Below the pieces are notes generated by a model. The model saw only the letters and a list, made by a program, of their open reading frames with translations, was not told where the DNA came from and did no database searches. Shown here piece by piece: positions 7,276 through 14,789 of a stretch of 21,729 nt of DNA. Numbering within the stretch: the stretch's first letter is position 1; the number at the start of each line of letters is the position of its first letter. The stretch is from positions 1-21,729 of the forward strand of contig JAFLRS010000013.1 of the NCBI GenBank assembly GCA_022511355.1. The letters run 5' to 3'. The DNA comes from Alistipes sp. Its GTDB lineage: Bacteria > Bacteroidota > Bacteroidia > Bacteroidales > Rikenellaceae. A program made the translations under genes and the position numbers.

Positions 7276-7311
7276 AAAAAAAGCGGATTCGAAATTCGAA
7301 TCCGCTTTTTT
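7276..7311. terminator. bidirectional terminator between unit A and the SusE/F-like gene
   Basis: A run of A, the stem AGCGGATTCGAA with TTCGAATCCGCT, and a run of T form a near-perfect palindrome between convergent genes. It can terminate transcription from both sides. Confidence 0.85.
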
Positions 7312-7326
7312 GTCGGCAGATGTTTC

Positions 7327-8841
7327 CTACTGCTTCGTAAGCGTCACCTTCATCGTGCCGGTATCCATACGCACCGTATAAAGACCCGCCTCGAATGAGG
7401 GGTCGGATGCTTCACAATTAAAACGCGTATCATCACCATTCTCGCTGAGTTTCATCGTCCAGTATTCGCCGGCTGAAGAGTCGCGAACATACTGGGGAGA
7501 CCAACCCGTGAAAGAGAACTTGAAATTGCTCCGAGGCTCCAAATAGATGTCCTTGCCCTCATAAACGCCATCCGATACCGGTATAAGCGCATTGGTAAGG
7601 TCGCCTTCTGCAAGCGCCCAGTTGTTATCCTCGTTGCAAACATACTCGCCTACGATATAGAAGAGCGTCGAAGGATCGACATCTTCGATTTCGCTCTCGA
7701 GCGTAAGCGTAAGCTTCATCGTATTGAGATTCACGTTCACGGTGTAGTAGCCGTACTTGAAATTGGGGTCATTATCGCCCGGAACAAAACGGACATCCGA
7801 GCCATCCGACTCCTTCATGGTATAATAATCGGAAGCCGAAGCGTCGCGGATATACTCGGGAGACCAATCATAGCCGTAAATTTTGAAGCTGCTCGAACTC
7901 GAAAGAACAATGCCCTTGCCTTCATACTCGTTGTCCGAAAGCGGAGCAAGTGCGTTGCCCTCCTCGTAATCCCATCCGTACTCCATATTATCGCCCAAAA
8001 TGTAGAGATATTCCGAAGGAACAAACTCATCGACATCAGAGGTCTTTTCAAGCTTAAGCTTAAGGTCGTTGAGATTTACCTCAACAGTGTAAACACCCGA
8101 CTCGTAGCCGTTATGCAATGGATAGAACTGCGAATCGCCTCTATAAAGAATTACAATGTCGCCGAACGCAGCACCCGACTCGGTACTCTGACCGTAAACA
8201 GGCACATCGTCGCTCTCGCTTACGTAAAACTTGAATCCGCGGTTGTCCTCGGGAAGACCGAACTTCATAACAATGTTCTCAACCCGGTATACCCCCTCCG
8301 AAACCGAAGGCAGAGGCACTCGCTCGTCCCAGCCCGTCTCGAGAGCGCCGCCCATCATATAAAGCGTCGCAGGCTTGATTATCTCGGCAGCACCCAGCGT
8401 AACCGAAAATCTGACCGATGACGAAGTCTTGCTCTCGTCGCCCAACGATGCGGAAACCGCCGCCTGCAACGATACGGTCTCACCCGGAACACCGCCAAAC
8501 TCCTTCAACGCAAGCGCATTAAGCTCGCCGTTGCTCAAGGTCAGCGCAAGCCCCTTGCCTTCATACAACACTACTCCGTCGAAAATGGATTCACCCTCGG
8601 CAGCAACATAGAGCGCATAATCGGCTCCCTCGGCAGCCGAACTCCAACTGAATGCAACAGCCGCCGCTCCGGCAGCCGACGAATCGACTACCACATTCTG
8701 CGGGTCGATGGTAAGCACGGAGGCTTTCAATTCTTTACCCTCCTCCTTTCGGGTATCGTCGGGTTCGTTCTTGTCGCACGCTCCCAATAAGAGCCCGAAA
8801 GCACCCGCCAAAACCGCAAGTTTTTTAAGTTCGAATTTCAT
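7327..8841 (-). CDS. SusE/SusF-like surface glycan-binding lipoprotein
   Basis: The 504-residue product has a lipoprotein signal peptide ending LLLGAC (Cys22), followed by the acidic stretch DKNEPDD that fits Bacteroidota surface-export signals. Residues about 40-150 form a SusE-type N-terminal Ig-like domain. Three related modules follow at about 157-266, 275-382 and 389-504. The last two are clearly duplicated: GYDWSPEYIRDASASDYYTM compares with GWSPQYVRDSSAGEYWTM, and each ends in a YYTVNVNLNTMKLTLT-like strand. These resemble the SusE/SusF carbohydrate-binding modules. Its role should be to hold mannan or mannooligosaccharide at the cell surface. It is transcribed away from the SusCD operon instead of lying downstream of susD, which is unusual. 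Glycan specificity is inferred from context. Confidence 0.85.
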   Translation of the reverse strand: MKFELKKLAVLAGAFGLLLGACDKNEPDDTRKEEGKELKASVLTIDPQNVVVDSSAAGAAAVAFSWSSAAEGADYALYVAAEGESIFDGVVLYEGKGLALTLSNGELNALALKEFGGVPGETVSLQAAVSASLGDESKTSSSVRFSVTLGAAEIIKPATLYMMGGALETGWDERVPLPSVSEGVYRVENIVMKFGLPEDNRGFKFYVSESDDVPVYGQSTESGAAFGDIVILYRGDSQFYPLHNGYESGVYTVEVNLNDLKLKLEKTSDVDEFVPSEYLYILGDNMEYGWDYEEGNALAPLSDNEYEGKGIVLSSSSSFKIYGYDWSPEYIRDASASDYYTMKESDGSDVRFVPGDNDPNFKYGYYTVNVNLNTMKLTLTLESEIEDVDPSTLFYIVGEYVCNEDNNWALAEGDLTNALIPVSDGVYEGKDIYLEPRSNFKFSFTGWSPQYVRDSSAGEYWTMKLSENGDDTRFNCEASDPSFEAGLYTVRMDTGTMKVTLTKQ

Positions 8842-8980
8842 AATTTTAATTATTTTTGGTTCTTTAATAAATGTTTGCGAAGTATGGTTCTCAACTCCTC
8901 AATGCAATTTTAATCACTATTTTCGAACATCGTATCGAAATCGCCATAACGTACAACGATTAGTTAAAAAAGTATCGGTC

Positions 8981-9021
8981 ATGTCATACTATTTTATCCG
9001 TTTGTCGTATCATTTTGTCCA
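8981..9021 (+). promoter_or_regulatory. candidate AraC operator, two half-sites 21 bp apart (unit C)
   Basis: GTCATACTATTTTATCCG (8983-9000) and GTCGTATCATTTTGTCCA (9004-9021) are imperfect direct repeats with an exact 21-bp period. The cores ATTTTATCC (8991-8999) and ATTTTGTCC (9012-9020) are the best matching parts. The second core begins 25 nt before the -33 TTG, exactly as in unit A. Confidence 0.55.
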
Positions 9022-9036
9022 ACTGACACGAAGCTG

Positions 9037-9067
9037 TTGTTTGCTACTCGCAAATAACCTACTTTTA
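9037..9067 (+). promoter_or_regulatory. promoter of unit C (GH97 to glycan-binding protein)
   Basis: TTG at 9037-9039 and TACTTTTA at 9060-9067 are separated by 20 nt. The -7 box differs from TAnnTTTG at one position and shares TACTTT with unit A. The predicted leader to the ATG at 9156 is about 80 nt. Confidence 0.6.
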
Positions 9068-9155
9068 CCGCTGAAACGGACCGCAAATACAATTTATTGC
9101 ATACCGACAACGTTCTCAAAACAAAAACCGAAACCTGAAACATCCGATATCGACA

Positions 9156-11180
9156 ATGAAAAAATTCCTCATCATGCTCGCCGCAGCCGCACTCGGCACA
9201 TCAGCCGCCGCAGCCGCACCCAAAGAACTGCAGCTCTCCTCGCCCGACGGCACAGTGACCGTCAAACTCTCTCACAACGGAGATAAACTGCACTGGGCTC
9301 TCGATATAGACTCCAAGGCGGCCGTCGCCCCTACACCCATCGCCCTGACTCTCGACGACGGGACACTCTGGAGCGGCTCTCCGCAGCAGGCACGCATAAC
9401 ACGCTCAAGCGTGAACTCTTCGTTCGAAACCCCCTTCTACATTAAATCGCGCGTGCAAGACAACTACAACCAATTGCGGCTCGACTTCCGAAACGAAGGA
9501 TATGCCCTGGAACTGCGCGTCTACAACGACGGTGCGGCTTACCGGTTCATATCCCGTCGCAACACGCCCGTAACTATCCGAAACGAAGAGGCCGGCATGA
9601 ACTTCGACGGAAACCCCCTCTGCCGAGTACCCTACGTGCGCGACTGCGACGGCCAAGATATAGTCCCCTTCGGCTCTCAGTTCAAAACCTCGTTCGAGAA
9701 TCTCTACACCGTGGCCCCCCTCTCGGAACTCGACCCCCAAAAACTCGCTTTCCTGCCACTCACCGCCGAGATTCACGGCCTCCAGCTGCTCTTTACCGAA
9801 TCGGACCTCCAAGCCTATCCCGCCATGTATCTGCACAACCCCGACGGCGGCAACGCCCTCCATGCCGTGTTCCCGCCCTATCCGCGAAGCGTGACAGACG
9901 GAGGCTACAACAATCTGCAAGGCATCGTCCGTGAGTATGAAGATTACATAGCCCGCGTGGCTCCACAAACCGCCATGCCGTGGAGAACCCTCCTCATAGC
10001 ACGCAACGACGCAGAACTGCTCGCCAATGACATGGTAATGCGTCTGGCCGAACCCTCGCGCATCGACGACACCTCATGGATACGCGCCGGCAAAGCCGCA
10101 TGGGAGTGGTGGAACGACTGGGGTCTCACCGGCGTGGATTTCACCGCCGGCGTAAACAACGACACCTACAAACACTACATAGATTTCGCGCACCGCAACA
10201 ATCTCGAATATCTCGTCATCGACGACGGCTGGTCCAAAGACCACACCGATCTGCTCACGGGCGCTTGCGACGACCTCGATCTGCAAGCCCTCATCGACTA
10301 TGCCGCACAACGAAACGTGGGCATAATTCTGTGGGCAGGATACCGACCCTTCGAACGCGATACGGAAGAGGTCTGCCGGCGTTATTCGCAAATGGGAGTC
10401 AAAGGCTTCAAAGTCGATTTCATGGACCGCGCCGACCAAATAATAGCCGAATTCCTGTACAGCGCCGCCGAAACCGCCGCACGATATCATCTGCTGCTCG
10501 ACTATCACGGAATTTACAAACCCGCAGGATTGCAGCGCACATGGCCCAACGTGATGAACTTCGAAGGCGTTCACGGCCTCGAACAGATGAAATGGTCGCC
10601 CGAAAGCGTCGATCAGATAACCTACGACGTGTCGATGCCCTTCATAAGAATGGCCGCAGGTCCCGTGGACTACACTCAGGGAGCCATGCTCAACGATGCA
10701 CCCGGACTCTTCAATCCGCGTCGCGAAGAACCCTCGAGTCAGGGCACGCGCTGCCGGCAAATCGCCGAATACGTCCTCTTCCACTCGCCCCTCTCCATGA
10801 TGTGCGACTCCCCCTCTCTCTACGACCGCGAAGCCGAATGCACCGCCTTCATAGCCGCCGTACCCACCGTGTGGGACGAAACCCGGCCCATCGAAGGCAA
10901 AATAGGAGAATCGGCCGTCGTGGCCCGCCGCAAAGACAACGTGTGGTACGTGGGAGGTCTCTGCGGACACGACCCGAAAGAGTTTCTTATCGACCTCGGA
11001 TTCCTCGGCGAAAACGCATTCGAAGCCGAACTCTTTACCGACGGCGCCAATGCCGCAAAACACGGCTCCGACTACAAACGGACCTCGCTCACACTCGACA
11101 ACAACAAAAAACTCGCTATCAAAACCGCCCCGGGCGGCGGATTCGCAATTCGTCTAACACCAAAAGAGTCCGCAAAATGA
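9156..11180 (+). CDS. GH97 glycoside hydrolase, predicted retaining alpha-galactosidase
   Basis: The 674-residue product has a cleavable signal peptide (Ala-rich, cut near AAAA-APKE, residues 20-22) and no lipobox, so it is likely periplasmic. The GH97 N-terminal beta-sandwich spans about 24-290, with the FETPFYIKSRVQDNYNQL region. The catalytic barrel spans about 300-570, with AAWEWWNDWGLTGVDFT and EYLVIDDGWS. The C-terminal beta domain ends the protein. GVKGFKVDFMDR carries Asp421, which matches the Asp nucleophile of retaining GH97 alpha-galactosidases such as BtGH97b, rather than the inverting SusB type. NFEGVHGLEQ (468-477) holds conserved Glu residues. It should remove alpha-1,6-galactose from galactomannan oligosaccharides. 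It is first in unit C and overlaps the next gene by ATGA. Confidence 0.88.
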   Translation: MKKFLIMLAAAALGTSAAAAAPKELQLSSPDGTVTVKLSHNGDKLHWALDIDSKAAVAPTPIALTLDDGTLWSGSPQQARITRSSVNSSFETPFYIKSRVQDNYNQLRLDFRNEGYALELRVYNDGAAYRFISRRNTPVTIRNEEAGMNFDGNPLCRVPYVRDCDGQDIVPFGSQFKTSFENLYTVAPLSELDPQKLAFLPLTAEIHGLQLLFTESDLQAYPAMYLHNPDGGNALHAVFPPYPRSVTDGGYNNLQGIVREYEDYIARVAPQTAMPWRTLLIARNDAELLANDMVMRLAEPSRIDDTSWIRAGKAAWEWWNDWGLTGVDFTAGVNNDTYKHYIDFAHRNNLEYLVIDDGWSKDHTDLLTGACDDLDLQALIDYAAQRNVGIILWAGYRPFERDTEEVCRRYSQMGVKGFKVDFMDRADQIIAEFLYSAAETAARYHLLLDYHGIYKPAGLQRTWPNVMNFEGVHGLEQMKWSPESVDQITYDVSMPFIRMAAGPVDYTQGAMLNDAPGLFNPRREEPSSQGTRCRQIAEYVLFHSPLSMMCDSPSLYDREAECTAFIAAVPTVWDETRPIEGKIGESAVVARRKDNVWYVGGLCGHDPKEFLIDLGFLGENAFEAELFTDGANAAKHGSDYKRTSLTLDNNKKLAIKTAPGGGFAIRLTPKESAK

Positions 11181-12325
11181 AAAAACTGGCCTGCGCAATG
11201 ATTATCCCCATGCTCGCAACGGCTTGCTGCCGCAACAATACTCCGACAACCTCGGACCCCCATGCCACCGCCGAAACTCAAGCCCTATACGCTTCGCTGT
11301 TCAACGTCGCACGGCAAGGCACGATGTTCGGACATCAGGACGACACCGTCTACGGTCATCTGTGGTGGGGGGGGGAAGGCCAACGCTCCGACATACTCGA
11401 AACCTGCGGCGATTATCCCGCCATATTCGGCTGGGACCTCGGACACATAGAGTCCGGCAGCGACCGCAATATAGATGACGTGCCGTTCGCACGAATGCGC
11501 GAAGAGATTATCGCCGCATTCGCACGCGGAGCCGCCAACACCATAAGCTGGCATATGCTCAACCCCGCTACCGGCGGTTCGGCTTGGGATTCGGCACGGA
11601 CCGACACCGTAAAATCCATACTCTCCGGAGAAGGCGAAGCAAGCCGACAGTTCCGGCACAATCTCGATGCCGCCGCAGAGTTCCTCCTGTCGCTCACCCT
11701 CGACGGCACTCCCGTCCCCGTACTCTTCCGTCCGTGGCACGAACACACCGGCTCCGGTTTCTGGTGGGGCTCGGCTCAATGCTCGCCCGAAGAGTACAAA
11801 GCCCTGTGGCAATTCACCGCAAGCTATCTGCGCGACGTGAAAGGCGTTCACAATCTGCTATACGTATATTCCCCCGACATAATCCCCGATACGGAAACCT
11901 ATTTCGAACGCTACCCCGGCGACGAATGGGTCGATGTACTCGGACTCGATGCCTATCACCGCCCCGATGAGTGGGAATGGCACTCCGGATGCCAACGTAT
12001 GCTCTCGATTCTCACCGAAGCCGCCAAAATACACAACAAACCCGCAGCCTTCACCGAAACCGGACTCGAAGGCATCACGCAGCACGACTGGTGGACCCGA
12101 AGTCTGCTGCCCGCAATCGAAGGCAAAGAACTCAGCTGGGTACTCGTATGGCGAAACGCCTGCGCCCAAAAAGAAAACAAACCCTCACATTACTTCGCAC
12201 CCTGGCACGGTGAAGATTCGGAACAGGATTTCGTCGATTTCATCCGCAACGACCGTCTGAAAATCTTTACGCTCGAATCCCTCCCGCAACTCTACACAAC
12301 CGAACAGAAACCCCAAAAAAAGTAA
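11177..12325 (+). CDS. GH26 beta-mannanase, first copy (lipoprotein)
   Basis: The 382-residue product has a lipoprotein-like signal (LATACC, Cys17 or 18). The GH26 TIM barrel fills the rest: FGHQDDTVYGH (51-61), WHMLNP (125-130), LFRPWHEHTGSGFWWG (183-198) with acid/base Glu189, and AFTETGLEG (291-299) with nucleophile Glu294. VWRNA closes the barrel. It hydrolyses beta-1,4-mannosidic bonds; whether it acts endo or releases mannobiose cannot be told from sequence. The residues after the Cys are not acidic (CRNNTPTTS), so periplasmic retention is possible (inference). Its start overlaps the GH97 stop (ATGA). A run of nine G at 11367-11375 lies in the codons for residues 64-67, where slippage would shift the frame. 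Confidence 0.93.
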   Translation: MKKLACAMIIPMLATACCRNNTPTTSDPHATAETQALYASLFNVARQGTMFGHQDDTVYGHLWWGGEGQRSDILETCGDYPAIFGWDLGHIESGSDRNIDDVPFARMREEIIAAFARGAANTISWHMLNPATGGSAWDSARTDTVKSILSGEGEASRQFRHNLDAAAEFLLSLTLDGTPVPVLFRPWHEHTGSGFWWGSAQCSPEEYKALWQFTASYLRDVKGVHNLLYVYSPDIIPDTETYFERYPGDEWVDVLGLDAYHRPDEWEWHSGCQRMLSILTEAAKIHNKPAAFTETGLEGITQHDWWTRSLLPAIEGKELSWVLVWRNACAQKENKPSHYFAPWHGEDSEQDFVDFIRNDRLKIFTLESLPQLYTTEQKPQKK

Positions 12326-12331
12326 ATAATT

Positions 12332-13453
12332 ATGAGAAAATCGTTACTCTGTCTGCTCGCAGTCGTGTCGGCCGCCTGCAACGACATCACAGACCGCGAA
12401 TATCCCGCTCCGGAACCGGCACCCTTCACCTCGACCGACGCCGACGCAACCGGACAAACTCGAAATCTGCTCAAAAATCTGCGCGCACTCGCAGCCGAAG
12501 GCAAAACCCTCTTCGGACATCAGTCCTCGACTCTCTACGGAATAGGCTGGACAGGCGACGCCAACCGCTCCGATATAAAATCGGTATGCGGCTCCTTCCC
12601 CGCCGTCATAGGCTATGACCTCTCCGGAATAGAACTCGGAAACGATGAAAATATAGACGGCGACAGCTTCAACAACATTCGCAACGCCATAATAGCCGCC
12701 TATCAGCGCGGAGGAATAACCACCCTCAGCTGGCACGTGAACAACCCCGTAAGCGGAGGCGATTCGTGGGACACCACTCCCGCCGTCGGCGATATCATCC
12801 CCGGAGGTGTACTGCATGAAAAATTCCGCGGATGGCTCGACAAAACCGCCGACTTCATAAAAACCCTCCGCACCGCCGACGGAACACAAATCCCTATACT
12901 CTTCCGCCCGTGGCACGAACACACCGGCAGCGGATTCTGGTGGGGCAAAGGCAACTGCACCGCTCAAGACTACATAACTCTGTGGCAATTTACAGTGGAG
13001 TATCTGCGCGATACCAAAGAAATTCACAATATGCTCTACGTATACTCGCCCGACATAGTCAACTCCTATGACAACTATCTCGAATTCTGGCCCGGAGACG
13101 AATATGTAGATATAATAGGTCTCGACGCCTACGAACGCACCGGCTGGTCGCTGCCCACGGAAGGCGCACGCCTGCTGAGGCTCGTCAAACACATAGCCTA
13201 TCAGAAAAACAAACCCGCAGCCTTCACCGAAACCGGACTCGAAAACAATAAATCCAATCCGACATGGTGGACCGGCAATCTCGCCGCAGCCATGAACGAC
13301 ATCCCCCTCGCATACGTTCTCGTATGGCGAAACGCCGCCGAAAACCACTTCTTCGGCCCCTATCCCGGATGCGTATCGGAAGATGACTTCCGCGCTTTCG
13401 CCCAAAACGGACGTATGCTCTTCGAAGACGACATTCAGAATATCTACAAATAG
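12332..13453 (+). CDS. GH26 beta-mannanase, second copy (lipoprotein)
   Basis: The 373-residue product has the lipobox VSAAC (Cys16) followed by NDITDRE, more acidic than the first copy and compatible with surface export. GH26 motifs are FGHQSSTLYGIGW (61-73), WHVNNP (134-139), LFRPWHEHTGSGFWWG (190-205) with acid/base Glu196, and AFTETGLEN (297-305) with nucleophile Glu300. It is a diverged tandem paralogue of the preceding gene, 6 nt downstream. Bacteroides ovatus mannan loci likewise encode two GH26 enzymes with separate surface and periplasmic roles. That precedent suggests a surface endo-mannanase here, but the assignment is inferred. The next gene starts immediately after its stop. Confidence 0.93.
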   Translation: MRKSLLCLLAVVSAACNDITDREYPAPEPAPFTSTDADATGQTRNLLKNLRALAAEGKTLFGHQSSTLYGIGWTGDANRSDIKSVCGSFPAVIGYDLSGIELGNDENIDGDSFNNIRNAIIAAYQRGGITTLSWHVNNPVSGGDSWDTTPAVGDIIPGGVLHEKFRGWLDKTADFIKTLRTADGTQIPILFRPWHEHTGSGFWWGKGNCTAQDYITLWQFTVEYLRDTKEIHNMLYVYSPDIVNSYDNYLEFWPGDEYVDIIGLDAYERTGWSLPTEGARLLRLVKHIAYQKNKPAAFTETGLENNKSNPTWWTGNLAAAMNDIPLAYVLVWRNAAENHFFGPYPGCVSEDDFRAFAQNGRMLFEDDIQNIYK

Positions 13454-14764
13454 ATGAAACGACTCTTCGCATATACCGCCCTGCTGCTCGCAACCGCCGC
13501 CTGCAACCGGCTCGCATCACCCGAACAGGAACTGCGCGACTTCATACGCTCGTCGTGGGAACAGAGCGTAAGAACGAACACCCAAGACGACGACACACTG
13601 CTCGGACTGCCGCACCCCTACACCGTGCCCAGCGTCAGCGGAATGTTCCAGGAAATGTACTACTGGGATACCTTCTTTACCAATGAAGGTCTGCTGGCCG
13701 ACGGACTCACCGAACAGGCACGCAACAACACCGACAATCTGCTCGCTATGGTCGAAAGATTCGGTTTCGTGCCCAACGGCAGCCGTACATGGTATCTCAA
13801 CCGCTCGCAACCGCCCTATCTCTGCATGATGGCCGATCGCGTATGGCAGCATACCGGCGACACGCAGTGGCTGCAAAAAGCCTTCCCGCTGCTGGTCCGC
13901 GAATACCGGTTCTGGATGACAGAACGCATGACCCCCGCCGGCCTGAACCGCTACTCGTCGTCGGCCGACGACGAACTGCTCCGCGAATTCGTGGCCACGG
14001 GCAGCCGCCGGCTCAATCATGACTTCACCGCAGATGCGCCCGACGACCGCAGCCTCACCGCTCTCGGACGACACTTCGCCGCCGAAGCCGAATCGGGCTG
14101 GGATTTCAATCCGCGATTCGAACGACGCTGCGAAGATTTCTGCCCCATAGACCTCAATGCCAATCTCTGCATCTACGAACAGACATTCGCACGATGGTCG
14201 GAACTCTTCGGCGACAGCGATGCCGCACAAATGTGGTCGGAACGCGCCCGCAACCGACGCGACATCATAAACCGTCTCTGCAAAGGCGACGACGGGCTCT
14301 ATTACGACTACGACTATGTGAACGACCGTCGCTCGGAAGTAATATCGGCCGCACTCTTCAATCTGCTATGGGCCGGAATCCCCGATGAACAAAGCGCACA
14401 ACAACTCGCCGACAAAGCTCTCGCAGCATTGGAGTTCGAATACGGAATAGCCGCCTGCGCCGACACGCCCTGCGGTTATGACTATCAATGGTCTTACCCC
14501 AACGCCTGGGCGCCGCTCACATGGCTCGCAGTGAAGGGCCTCGAAACCAACCGACGCCCCGGCGACGCACGCAGAATAGCCCGAAAATACATCCGCGCCA
14601 TGACCGGCATATATCAACACACCGGCAATCTGTGGGAAAAGTACAACGTGCGCACCGGCAGCACCGACGTGAACAACGAATACGAAATGCCGCAAATGCT
14701 CGGATGGAGTGCCGGAGTCTTCGTCTGTCTCGACGAATGGCTCGGCAACAATACGAAACTTTAA
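13454..14764 (+). CDS. GH37 (trehalase) family lipoprotein, divergent, specificity unknown
   Basis: The 436-residue product has the lipobox LATAAC (Cys17). Two trehalase signatures are recognisable. MFQEMYYWDTFFTNEGLL (64-81) corresponds to the first, but the usual PGGRF is PSVSGMF. YQWSYPNAWAP (344-354) corresponds to the second. VPNGSRTWYLNRSQPP (106-121) is well kept. ESGWDFNPRF has Asp217, aligning with the catalytic acid of E. coli TreA. NNEYEMPQMLGWSAGV has Glu409, aligning with the catalytic base. The RPRPESY-like substrate loop of true trehalases is not found between LNRYSS and ESGWDF. Family assignment is firm, but trehalose as substrate is doubtful. The start codon directly abuts the GH26 stop, so it belongs to the mannan operon and may act on a mannan-associated glycoside. 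Confidence 0.8.
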   Translation: MKRLFAYTALLLATAACNRLASPEQELRDFIRSSWEQSVRTNTQDDDTLLGLPHPYTVPSVSGMFQEMYYWDTFFTNEGLLADGLTEQARNNTDNLLAMVERFGFVPNGSRTWYLNRSQPPYLCMMADRVWQHTGDTQWLQKAFPLLVREYRFWMTERMTPAGLNRYSSSADDELLREFVATGSRRLNHDFTADAPDDRSLTALGRHFAAEAESGWDFNPRFERRCEDFCPIDLNANLCIYEQTFARWSELFGDSDAAQMWSERARNRRDIINRLCKGDDGLYYDYDYVNDRRSEVISAALFNLLWAGIPDEQSAQQLADKALAALEFEYGIAACADTPCGYDYQWSYPNAWAPLTWLAVKGLETNRRPGDARRIARKYIRAMTGIYQHTGNLWEKYNVRTGSTDVNNEYEMPQMLGWSAGVFVCLDEWLGNNTKL

Positions 14765-14789
14765 CACAACCGCTAACTGATAAATCGAT

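Larger units (their letters stand above)
8842..9155. other. 314-nt divergent intergenic region of the mannan locus
   Basis: This region separates the SusE/F-like gene (-) from unit C (+). It contains the candidate operator repeats (8981-9021) and the unit C promoter (9037-9067). No convincing -33/-7 pair was found on the - strand for the SusE/F-like gene. No gene is visible here. Confidence 0.6.

Noticed and set aside
10074..11063. 329-codon open frame antisense to GH97
   Set aside because: Shadow of the GH97 catalytic region; no independent support.
12344..13405. 353-codon open frame antisense to the second GH26 gene
   Set aside because: Shadow of a real GH26 with both catalytic motifs; no signal, domain or promoter of its own.
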